The notes under the pieces: model-generated | The model's input: the letters and a program-made list of their open reading frames with translations, nothing else | Told to the model about the DNA's origin: nothing | The model's database searches: none | Made by a program: the position numbers and the translations under genes | Part shown: one piece after another, positions 1 to 6,221 of the stretch | Numbering within the stretch: the first letter of the stretch is position 1 | Layout of the letters: each line of letters opens with the position of its first letter | Origin: an uncultured Collinsella sp. | GTDB taxonomy: Bacteria > Actinomycetota > Coriobacteriia > Coriobacteriales > Coriobacteriaceae | Direction of reading: 5' to 3' | Assembly: GCA_900544755.1 (NCBI GenBank) | Contig: UQWQ01000075.1 | Location: forward strand, 1 to 9,364 | Length of the DNA: 9,364 nt

Positions 1-17
1 CGACGCCTATAGCGTCG
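1..17. repeat. Short perfect inverted repeat at the left edge
   Basis: Arms CGACGC (1-6) and GCGTCG (12-17) flank the 5-base loop CTATA. On the plus strand a short T-run (24-27) follows at a distance, so this could be the right part of a terminator for a gene left of the window that converges on this operon. The left arm may extend beyond the edge, so its true length and role cannot be judged. Confidence 0.35.
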
Positions 18-50
18 CGGCCCTTTTCCTTGGAGAAGGATCGATTAATG

Positions 51-67
51 GAACGGAGAGCCCGTTC
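51..67 (-). terminator. Weak hairpin at the end of the six-gene operon
   Basis: GAACGG (51-56) and CCGTTC (62-67) form a 6-bp perfect stem with a 5-base loop, directly abutting the TAG stop of the PTS IIA gene. No T-run follows on the minus strand, so it is not a convincing intrinsic terminator. It may act as a 3'-end stabilising hairpin, or termination may occur further left. Confidence 0.3.
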
Positions 68-519
68 TAGCCCTCGAGCCCGGCGTTAATAAGCTCCGCG
101 ATCTCGGCGGGATCGGCGCTCGTGCGCACCTTGTCACGGAAGCCGGCATCCATCAGCATCACGGCAGCCTTGGAGAGCAGACGCAGGTGCGTGGTTCCCG
201 CTTCGCCGGCGGGCACGTACAGCGCGAGTGCCACATCGACGGGCACGCCATCAAAGCTCGGCCACTCAACAGGCTCGGACAGCTTGAGCACGGCCACGCC
301 CGGCGTATGAATCGCGTCGCTTTTGGCATGCGGAACGGCAAAACCGGCGACGAGGCCAGTCTCGGCCTCGTTTTCGCGAGCAATAAAAGCCGCCTCTACA
401 GCAGATGCGTCATCGGCAAAACCAAGCTCAACAGCCTGCTCGGACAGATAATGCAGCGCGTCCTCGCGCGAGGCGGCGGCGTAGCCAATCGTCACTTGGT
501 TGGCAGATACAAACCCCAT
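67..519 (-). CDS. PTS fructose/mannitol-type EIIA protein
   Basis: This 150-residue cytoplasmic phosphocarrier takes phosphate from HPr and passes it to the IIB domain of the membrane transporter. The sequence is a single PTS EIIA type-2 (fructose/mannitol) domain. The active-site histidine is H64 in GFAVPHAK, matching the family motif G-x-A-[IV]-P-H. The length is typical of a free-standing IIA. The start is set by the Shine-Dalgarno sequence AAGGAAGG, which overlaps the stop codon of the transketolase gene 12 bases upstream, so translation is probably coupled. It is the last gene of the operon, and it supplies the IIA function missing from the IIBC protein at the other end (4586-6058); the two very probably work as a pair. 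The sugar specificity lies in IIC, not here. The assignment to the family is firm, but the pairing is inferred from context. Confidence 0.93.
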   Translation of the reverse strand: MGFVSANQVTIGYAAASREDALHYLSEQAVELGFADDASAVEAAFIARENEAETGLVAGFAVPHAKSDAIHTPGVAVLKLSEPVEWPSFDGVPVDVALALYVPAGEAGTTHLRLLSKAAVMLMDAGFRDKVRTSADPAEIAELINAGLEG

Positions 520-531
520 GGAAAACCTTCC

Positions 532-1470
532 TTACAACACGGACCTGACCGCGGCTTCGATGCCGTCGGCGTCCAAACCGTACTTGTGCAGCAAATCGAC
601 CGCAGGGCCGGACTCGCCATATACATCGCGCACGCCGACGCGTCGCATCGGCACCGGATGCTGTTCCGCGAGCACCGAGGCCACGGCCTCGCCAAGACCG
701 CCGATAATCGAATGCTCCTCGGCGGTGACCACGCGACCAGTCTTCTTGGCGCTGGCAACCACCAGGCGCTCATCGAGCGGTTTGATCGTATGCATGTTGA
801 TGACCTCGGCGTCGATACCATCGGCAGCGAGCGCCTCGGCAGCCTCAAGCGCCTCGGCGACCATGAGGCCACAAGCGACGATGGTCACATCGGACCCCTC
901 GCGCACGACCACGCCGCGACCAATCTTGAACTCATAGTCCTCGCGGTCGTTGATAACCGGTGTTGCCAGGCGGCCGAAGCGCATGTAGACCGGTCCCTCA
1001 AACTCATAGGCGGCGCGCACGCAAGCGCGAGCCTCGATGTCATCGGCGGGGACGATCACCGTCATACCCGGAATCGTGCGCATGAGCGCGATATCCTCGC
1101 AGCACTGATGCGTAGCGCCGTCTTCACCGACCGAGATGCCCGCATGCGTAGCGCCAATTTTGACGTTGAGGTGCGGATAGCCGATGGAATTACGCACTTG
1201 CTCGTACGCGCGGCCGGCGGCGAACATGGCAAAAGTGCTCGCAAAGGCGACGTGACCCGTGGTCGCGATGCCGGCGGCAAGCCCCATCAAGTTGCTCTCG
1301 GCAATGCCGGCATCGTAGAAGCGCTCGGGGTGCGCAGCCTTAAACTTTGCGGTCTGCGTTGCGGCGGCCAGGTCGGCATCGAGAACCACAAAGTCATCGC
1401 GCTCATTGCCCAGCTCGACAAGTGCCTCGCCATAGCTAACGCGCGTGGCGACTTTCTTGACGTCTGCCAT
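532..1470 (-). CDS. Transketolase, C-terminal subunit (split transketolase)
   Basis: This 312-residue protein corresponds to the pyrimidine-binding and C-terminal domains of transketolase, and pairs with the N-terminal subunit encoded just upstream. Together they use thiamine diphosphate to move two-carbon ketol units between sugar phosphates in the non-oxidative pentose phosphate pathway. Visible landmarks are the catalytic glutamate in GIAESN (E58, which activates the cofactor's pyrimidine ring), the loop GEDGATHQ (115-122) with a conserved histidine, and a C-terminal transketolase_C fold from about residue 190. The start ATG overlaps the upstream stop as TAATG (1468-1472), with GGAGGAG as ribosome site inside the upstream gene, a sign of coupled translation and equal subunit synthesis. 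The two-gene form is common in Gram-positive bacteria and archaea. DXP synthase is excluded by the split arrangement and by the neighbours. Confidence 0.95.
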   Translation of the reverse strand: MADVKKVATRVSYGEALVELGNERDDFVVLDADLAAATQTAKFKAAHPERFYDAGIAESNLMGLAAGIATTGHVAFASTFAMFAAGRAYEQVRNSIGYPHLNVKIGATHAGISVGEDGATHQCCEDIALMRTIPGMTVIVPADDIEARACVRAAYEFEGPVYMRFGRLATPVINDREDYEFKIGRGVVVREGSDVTIVACGLMVAEALEAAEALAADGIDAEVINMHTIKPLDERLVVASAKKTGRVVTAEEHSIIGGLGEAVASVLAEQHPVPMRRVGVRDVYGESGPAVDLLHKYGLDADGIEAAVRSVL

Positions 1471-2300
1471 TAGAGCTCCTCCCCTGCTGCTGCGAGCTCG
1501 GCCATGGCCTGCTCAAACTGTTCATCGTTGGGTGCCTTGCCGTGCCAGCCCACCTGGTTTTCCATAAAGGAGACGCCCTTGCCCTTCACCGTCTCGGCGA
1601 TGATAGCGACGGGCGCGCCGGTCACCTCGCGAGCCTCGGCGAAAGCCGCCTCAATCTGCGCCATGTCATTGCCATCGGCTAGCTCGATCACATGCCACTT
1701 AAAGGCGCGGAACTTGTCGGCAAGCGGCATAGCCGAGTTAACTTCGTCGATACTGCCGTCAATTTGCAGGCCATTGTGATCGACGATAGCGACAAGGTTA
1801 TCCAGGTCGTGGTTGCCGGCGAACATTGCCGCCTCCCACACCTGGCCTTCCTCGCACTCACCGTCGCCCAACAGCGTGTAGACGCGGTAGCTGTCACCCC
1901 AGTGCTTTGCGGCGAGTGCCATTCCAACCGCGGCGGAGATACCCTGACCGAGCGATCCGGTGGACATATCAACACCCGGGGTGTCGTTCATGTTGGGATG
2001 GCCCTGCAGTCGGCTGCCAATATGGCGGAGCGTCTCAAGCTCTTCGACGGGAAAATAGCCGCGATTTGCCAACACCGAATACAGGCCCGGCGCCGCGTGA
2101 CCCTTGGAGAGCACAAAGCGGTCTCGATCGGCCTTGTGAGGGTCGGCAGGATCGATATTCATTTCCTCAAAGTACAGATAGGTCATGATGTCGGCAGCAC
2201 CGAGCGATCCACCCGGATGTCCCGACTTGGCCGCGTGCACCGCAGTCACGACACCCTTCCTGACCTCATTGGCGACCTTCGCCAGCTCCTGGTTGGTCAT
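1470..2300 (-). CDS. Transketolase, N-terminal (TPP-binding) subunit
   Basis: This 276-residue subunit carries the thiamine-diphosphate pyrophosphate-binding half of transketolase. Motifs in order are SGHPGGSLG (26-34, H28), SKGHAAPGLY (65-74, H68), STGSLGQG (113-120), and the cofactor motif GDG (145-147) running to the metal-ligand asparagine in DHN (N176). The length fits the N-terminal halves of split transketolases. An upstream in-frame ATG at 2360 would add 20 residues with no family resemblance and no ribosome site. The ATG at 2298-2300 follows AGAGGA at good spacing and starts with the expected MTNQEL-type sequence, so it was chosen. The gene lies 63 bases after the transaldolase and overlaps its partner subunit by one base. 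With the transaldolase it forms a complete set for shuffling carbon between hexose, pentose and tetrose phosphates. Confidence 0.95.
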   Translation of the reverse strand: MTNQELAKVANEVRKGVVTAVHAAKSGHPGGSLGAADIMTYLYFEEMNIDPADPHKADRDRFVLSKGHAAPGLYSVLANRGYFPVEELETLRHIGSRLQGHPNMNDTPGVDMSTGSLGQGISAAVGMALAAKHWGDSYRVYTLLGDGECEEGQVWEAAMFAGNHDLDNLVAIVDHNGLQIDGSIDEVNSAMPLADKFRAFKWHVIELADGNDMAQIEAAFAEAREVTGAPVAIIAETVKGKGVSFMENQVGWHGKAPNDEQFEQAMAELAAAGEEL

Positions 2301-2323
2301 ACGAATTCCTCTCTTGAGAACAA

Positions 2324-2352
2324 CCCCGGCACCGGATGACGCGATGCCGGGG
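2324..2352 (-). terminator. GC-rich hairpin between transaldolase and transketolase genes
   Basis: CCCCGGCA (2324-2331) and TGCCGGGG (2345-2352) form a perfect 8-bp stem with a 13-base loop inside the 63-base gap. On the minus strand the stem is followed by TTGTTCTC, a poor U-tract. It could be a leaky attenuator or an RNA-processing or stability element, rather than a full terminator, because the tkt genes have no obvious promoter of their own in this gap. Confidence 0.45.
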
Positions 2353-2363
2353 CAATCCACTCG

Positions 2364-3047
2364 TTAAGCCTGAGCGACGACCTTCTGCCAGTCAGCCTCA
2401 AAAGAGGCGAGGCCCTGGTCGGTCAGCGGGTGATGCAGGCACTTCTTGAGAGCGACCATGGGGACGGTCGCGATATCGGCACCGAGCAGCGCCGCCTGGG
2501 TCACGTGATTGGGCGTGCGGACAGATGCGGTGATGATCTCGACGGTGTCGTCGACGTTCTTGCCAGTCCAGTCATAGTTCTTGATGCAGGTCACAACGTT
2601 GTCGAGCTGCGAGATACCGTCCTCGGCGATGTCGTCGAAGCGTCCCACAAACGGGCTGATGTAGCGGGCACCGGCGTTGGCGGCCATGAGGGCCTGCGTC
2701 GGCGAGAAGACAAGCGTCATGTTGACGCGCACGCCTGCATCGGCCAACGCGCGGCAGGCGGCGAGGCCGGCCTCGCACACGGGAAGCTTAACCACGATGT
2801 TGGGAGCCAGAGCGGCAAGGCGCTTGCCCTCCTCGATCATGCCCTCGGCCGTGGTGGCGGTAGACTCGGCAGACACGGGCAGACCCTCGCAGAGCTCGGC
2901 AATCTTGAGCATATGGGGCTCAAAGTCGGCGAGCTTACCGCCGGTCTTGGCATACAGGGACGGATTGGTGGTAACACCGGCCAGGCAGCCCCAGCTCTTG
3001 GCCTCGGCGATCTCGTCAAGGTTGGCGGTATCGATAAAGAACTTCAT
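2364..3047 (-). CDS. tal: Transaldolase, small single-domain (TalC/FSA) family
   Basis: This 227-residue cytosolic TIM-barrel enzyme belongs to the compact transaldolase/fructose-6-phosphate aldolase family. The Schiff-base lysine is K87 in VVKLPV. GVTTNPS (24-30) and the DTAN start are family hallmarks. Two residues separate the subgroups. E. coli FSA has Gln59 and Tyr131, whereas true transaldolases have Glu and Phe at those places. Here they are E61 (in SAES) and F133 (in SPFVGR), so transaldolase (three-carbon transfer from fructose-6-P to erythrose-4-P) is favoured over free dihydroxyacetone-forming aldolase. The start at 3045-3047 follows AGAAGGAG and yields the usual MKFFIDTAN. An upstream ATG at 3074 would add nine unrelated residues and was rejected. 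It lies in the operon directly before transketolase, a partner in the same pathway. Confidence 0.93.
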   Translation of the reverse strand: MKFFIDTANLDEIAEAKSWGCLAGVTTNPSLYAKTGGKLADFEPHMLKIAELCEGLPVSAESTATTAEGMIEEGKRLAALAPNIVVKLPVCEAGLAACRALADAGVRVNMTLVFSPTQALMAANAGARYISPFVGRFDDIAEDGISQLDNVVTCIKNYDWTGKNVDDTVEIITASVRTPNHVTQAALLGADIATVPMVALKKCLHHPLTDQGLASFEADWQKVVAQA

Positions 3048-3078
3048 GGTGCAAACTCCTTCTAAGGAATCCAAAACT

Positions 3079-3115
3079 CAAAAAATAGGACAAAGGGGAT
3101 GTCCCTTTGTCCTAT
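3079..3115 (-). terminator. Intrinsic terminator inside the operon
   Basis: Arms ATAGGACAAAGGG (3085-3097) and CCCTTTGTCCTAT (3103-3115) form a perfect 13-bp stem with a 5-base loop. On the minus strand the hairpin is followed by TTTTTTGAGTTTT, a classical U-tract. It lies after the GatZ-like gene (stop at 3173) and only 37 bases before the transaldolase start. No convincing promoter is visible in those 37 bases, so it probably acts as a partial terminator that lowers expression of the distal genes. Confidence 0.82.
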
Positions 3116-3117
3116 GT

Positions 3118-3153
3118 GCCGGGCCCGCAGCTGGGACATGCCCCGGACCCGGC
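3118..3153. repeat. GC-rich imperfect inverted repeat next to the terminator
   Basis: GCCGGGCCCG (3118-3127) pairs with CGGACCCGGC (3144-3153) over ten positions with one C-A mismatch. The loop contains CTGGGACATGCCCC. On the minus strand it comes before the U-tract hairpin at 3085-3115, so the two form a tandem hairpin at the 3' end of the GatZ-like gene. The piece at 3121-3137 matches the reverse complement of 4485-4501 at 15 of 17 positions. Confidence 0.5.
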
Positions 3154-3172
3154 GTCGTGTAGGAAAAGCTAC

Positions 3173-4441
3173 TTAGAGAGCCTTCTCGATGCGGCTCGTG
3201 ACGCCCTTGAGGTTAAGACCGACGACGTACTGCTTGATCGGGCGCTTGATGTGCTCGATCACAAAGCGCTTGCCGTCGATGTCCTGGGCAGCGAGGTTGC
3301 GATAGAGTTTCTCGACCTGCTCCTTGACCTCGGGATCGTTAAAGGCGTAGTGGCCGGAGACATCCAGAATCTTCAGGCTGAGTTCGTCGTCAGCCAGGAT
3401 GTCGTCAACCTGCAGGTTGACGTCGTCGCCAGTCATCCACTTGCGCCAACGCTCGGTCTTGATAGCCTTGACCAGCAGCGTGTGATACAGGTCGGAGGGA
3501 TCGTCGCACAGGCCGTTGTCGACCAGAATCTGCTCGGTAGCGCAGAGTTTGAGGTAAGCGCGGGTCTCCTCGGTGCCATACTGCGGAGCAACGTTGGAGG
3601 CGGTCACGTGTGCCGGGATATGCTCGAGCAGCGTCGCGTCATCCAGGTAGTCGGCGTTGTGCTCCTTCAGACCCACGCCGTAGCGCTTGGCCATATCGGC
3701 AAGCTCGCGAGCGTTCTTGAAGTTGTAGTGACCGACCTGCTCCGTCCAGCGGGTAAGGGTGCCGGTCTGGCCGACGATAAAGGTGGGCATGGGGCAGCCG
3801 CGCTTCTCGAGCTCGGGCTGCAGCTGAGAAATGAACTCCTCGTACTTATCGGTAGAGGTCAAGCCGCCATTGGTCTCCTCGGTACCGACCTCATAGGCAA
3901 CCTCGGGCAGGTTATGCTCGCGACGGTATTGCTCAAGGTAGTCGATAAGATCGATCGTACGGCGAAGCACCACGTCGAGCGGAATAACCTTGCCGATCTG
4001 ATAGGGGTCCTTGGTGGGATCGACCATCAGCAGGTCAAAGCCCGCCTCCATGTCGGCGACAAAGGACTTGCGGGCGAGCTCCATGGCCTCGTCCTCGGGC
4101 AGGTGGGCGTTACGCTCCTCGTCGCGCTGCCACGGACCGCCGTGATCGCGGCACAGGTAGTACGGACCGGTGTAACCCACCTCGTCGGCAACCTTCTTGA
4201 TGTCGGCGGCAAAGCGCGTCTGGTCCCAACCGTTGACGTAGCCGGCGCCCATCTCGTCCATATCGACCTGGTTGCGGCTAGCGATAAACATGGGCGGGAA
4301 ATCCTCGTCCTTGGCAAGCTCGAACACGGCCTGAATCAGGTTGGGGCTCATGGGGCCAATGCCGACCATGGTTGCGTGATCGCCGCTATCCTGCAGCTTG
4401 AGCATGCCCTGAACGGCCTGGCGGATGGTAAGGTTGGACAT
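3173..4441 (-). CDS. GatZ/KbaZ-family tagatose-bisphosphate aldolase subunit or sugar-phosphate epimerase
   Basis: This 422-residue protein matches the length and layout of GatZ/KbaZ (about 420-426). The family was first described as the non-catalytic partner of tagatose-1,6-bisphosphate aldolase, and some divergent members were later shown to be C4 or C3 sugar-phosphate epimerases. Likely metal/active-site motifs are SRNQVD (near 55), CRDHGGPW (near 97-104), EVGTEETNGG (near 189), VGQTGTL and KEHNADYL. They resemble the SNQVNQ, GGDHLGP, GTEVP and HSTDYQ segments of GatZ but differ in detail, so this is a divergent subgroup. GGAGAAGGAG upstream of the ATG at 4439-4441 fixes the start. No catalytic GatY/KbaY gene and no sugar-phosphate kinase lie in the window. 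That makes a stand-alone epimerase (for example tagatose-6-P to fructose-6-P) as likely as an aldolase subunit. The family call is solid; the reaction is not established. Confidence 0.85.
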   Translation of the reverse strand: MSNLTIRQAVQGMLKLQDSGDHATMVGIGPMSPNLIQAVFELAKDEDFPPMFIASRNQVDMDEMGAGYVNGWDQTRFAADIKKVADEVGYTGPYYLCRDHGGPWQRDEERNAHLPEDEAMELARKSFVADMEAGFDLLMVDPTKDPYQIGKVIPLDVVLRRTIDLIDYLEQYRREHNLPEVAYEVGTEETNGGLTSTDKYEEFISQLQPELEKRGCPMPTFIVGQTGTLTRWTEQVGHYNFKNARELADMAKRYGVGLKEHNADYLDDATLLEHIPAHVTASNVAPQYGTEETRAYLKLCATEQILVDNGLCDDPSDLYHTLLVKAIKTERWRKWMTGDDVNLQVDDILADDELSLKILDVSGHYAFNDPEVKEQVEKLYRNLAAQDIDGKRFVIEHIKRPIKQYVVGLNLKGVTSRIEKAL

Positions 4442-4510
4442 TTTGTTCTCCTTCTCCAGAGGATTTTTGACAAAAGTTCCCTGGGACCCAGATGCGGGCC
4501 CTATCAGTAC

Positions 4511-4571
4511 GGATGGATTTTGTTGTGTAGGGGCGGTTGTGCGGAGTCAAATCCATCCCTCCGCACAACCG
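4511..4571. repeat. Two interleaved perfect inverted repeats (A-B-A'-B')
   Basis: Arm A is GGATGGATTT (4511-4520) and its complement A' is AAATCCATCC (4549-4558). Arm B is CGGTTGTGCGGAG (4534-4546) and its complement B' is CTCCGCACAACCG (4559-4571). The order A, B, A', B' means that on the minus-strand mRNA the 13-bp B hairpin has A' in its loop, free to pair with A downstream. That gives a pseudoknot or two competing hairpins. The element starts 14 bases after the IIBC stop codon, in the 144-base gap before the GatZ-like gene. No U-tract follows, so it is not a plain terminator. Confidence 0.75.
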
Positions 4572-4585
4572 GAGTCCTTAAAGGT

Positions 4586-6058
4586 TTACTTGGCCTGCTT
4601 ATCGAGCGTGGGCTTCATGGCAATCAGGATTGCAGCGGCGACCACGGAGCCAATCACGATGTCCAGGCAGAACAGCGCGACGTTGTTGGTGGCAAGGGCG
4701 ACGATAAAGCCACCGTGCGGGACGTAGCAGTCGATACCCTGGAAGGCGGCGAGCGCCGCACCCACGGCAGAGCCGATGCAGATGCCGGGAAGGGTGTGAC
4801 CGAGGTCCTTGACCGCGAAGGGGATAGCGCCCTCGGTAATACCGATGCAGCCCATGAACAGTGCGGAGATGCCCATCTGACGGTCGGCGTCATCGAACTT
4901 GTTCTTGGCGATGAGCGCAGCAAGGCCGCAAGCAATCGGGGGAATGGCGACGGCGACGCGGAACATACCGTTGGGGCCGTAGATGCCGGAGGCCATGATG
5001 GCCATGGTAAAGGTCGAAGCGGTCTTGTTGATGGGGCCACCCATATCGAAGGCGGTCATAACACCAATGACCAGGCCCAGGACGACGGCGGAGCCGCCCT
5101 GCAGGCTACCGAGCACGCTGGTGAGCCAATCCATCACAAAGCCAAGCGGCGTGGCCAGGATGTAAATGTATGCCATGCCAAGGACGAGCGAGGTCAGAAT
5201 CGGGATGATCAGGATCGGCATGATGGTCTGGATGGTGTTGTTGACCTTCCAGGTCTTCATCCAGCGGACAAAGTAACCGCAGATGACAGCCATGATCATG
5301 GCACCCAAGAAGCCAGTCGAAACACTGTTGCCGCTCGGGGTGACGACGGCGTTGTTGACCAAGTAGCCCAGGACGAAGCCAGGGGCAAGTGCGGGCTTGC
5401 CGGCCATCGAGTAAGCGATGTATGCCGCAAGCACCGGAATCATCATAGAGATGCCGGCCATGCCGATGGTGTTAAGGCTCACCATCAACGGGTTGGTGAC
5501 CTCCATGCCGCTAGCACCGGCAGTACCGGATGCCAACGAGAAGGCGAGGAACACGCCACCGATAACGACGATGGGGATAAAATAGGAAACGCCGGTATTG
5601 AATGCATTGAGCAGCGTCTTGCCAGGATCGGCAAAGATGGACTGCTTGGACGCCGGTGTCGGGGCCTGCGGGGCAGCGGAGACGGCCTTCTTCTCTGCCT
5701 TGGCCTCGGCCTTGGGCGCGTCAACGGCGCCACCCGTCGCCTTGATGATCTCAACGGCCTGGTCAATGATCTTCACCGGATCGGCGATTACATCCGAGGT
5801 ACCGACCTTGAGGAACTTGCCCTCGGCCATCTTCTGCTCAAAACGGTCCTCATTCTCGACACCCACGTCGACGGACTCGAGCACCAGGTCGGCGGAATCC
5901 ACGTCTTCCTGCGTCAGCTCGTTCTCGATGCCCAGACCACCCTGAGCCTCGACTTTGCACTCGATGCCACGGGCGGCGCATTCATCTTGAATCGCCTTCT
6001 GGGCCATATACGTGTGGGCAATACCCACGGTACAGGCGGCAACGCCTACGATCTTCAT
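4586..6058 (-). CDS. PTS transporter, fructose family, EIIBC fusion
   Basis: This 490-residue inner-membrane sugar transporter phosphorylates its substrate during uptake. Residues 1-105 are a fructose-type IIB domain with the phosphorylated cysteine C9 in ACTVGIAHTYMA. The usual motif is CPTGIAHT, so the two residues after the cysteine differ. Residues 110-138 are an Ala/Lys/Pro-rich linker. Residues 140-485 are the IIC domain with many hydrophobic segments and the motifs DMGGPINK (338-345), GITEGAIPFA (406-415) and PHGG (447-450). No IIA domain is present; it is encoded at the operon's end. The first M of the longest frame (6160) adds 34 hydrophilic residues and lies inside the promoter. The ATG at 6056-6058 after GAGGGA begins directly with the IIB fold and was chosen. 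It is the first gene of the operon. The substrate could be fructose or another ketose or polyol; context argues against plain fructose, as no 1-phosphofructokinase is near. Confidence 0.93.
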   Translation of the reverse strand: MKIVGVAACTVGIAHTYMAQKAIQDECAARGIECKVEAQGGLGIENELTQEDVDSADLVLESVDVGVENEDRFEQKMAEGKFLKVGTSDVIADPVKIIDQAVEIIKATGGAVDAPKAEAKAEKKAVSAAPQAPTPASKQSIFADPGKTLLNAFNTGVSYFIPIVVIGGVFLAFSLASGTAGASGMEVTNPLMVSLNTIGMAGISMMIPVLAAYIAYSMAGKPALAPGFVLGYLVNNAVVTPSGNSVSTGFLGAMIMAVICGYFVRWMKTWKVNNTIQTIMPILIIPILTSLVLGMAYIYILATPLGFVMDWLTSVLGSLQGGSAVVLGLVIGVMTAFDMGGPINKTASTFTMAIMASGIYGPNGMFRVAVAIPPIACGLAALIAKNKFDDADRQMGISALFMGCIGITEGAIPFAVKDLGHTLPGICIGSAVGAALAAFQGIDCYVPHGGFIVALATNNVALFCLDIVIGSVVAAAILIAMKPTLDKQAK

Positions 6059-6158
6059 TGCTTCCCTCTTTTCATAGAGTTGCGTGCGCAAGACACCGTT
6101 TGCGGAGGCCTCCGGAGCATCCCCTGCCGTTTGGACTTGCTGTCTTTTCGACAAGACC

Positions 6159-6188
6159 AATATAGGTGCTCGTTTTTCTTAATGCCAG
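6159..6188 (-). promoter_or_regulatory. Predicted sigma-70-type promoter of the PTS operon
   Basis: Read on the minus strand, the -35 box is CTGGCA (6188-6183) and the -10 box TATATT (6164-6159), separated by 18 bases. Transcription would start near 6152 and give a leader of roughly 95 bases before the IIBC start codon. The -10 box is one base from consensus; the -35 matches four of six. Confidence 0.55.
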
Positions 6189-6221
6189 CTTATTTCGGTA
6201 AACGCGCAGGTCAGAGCGTTG

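Noticed and set aside
187..1473. Open frame of 428 codons on the plus strand
   Set aside because: It is antisense to the PTS IIA and transketolase C-subunit genes, with no ribosome site and no recognisable domain.
2301..2360. Longer transketolase N-subunit start at 2360
   Set aside because: It would run through the GC hairpin at 2324-2352, has no ribosome site and adds 20 residues unlike the family.
4534..4571. Ordinary intrinsic terminator after the IIBC gene
   Set aside because: The 13-bp stem is strong, but neither strand has a T-run after it, so a different role is more likely.
6059..6160. Longer IIBC start at ATG 6160
   Set aside because: The extra 34 residues are not homologous to any IIB domain, the start codon overlaps the predicted -10 box, and a good ribosome site precedes the ATG at 6058.
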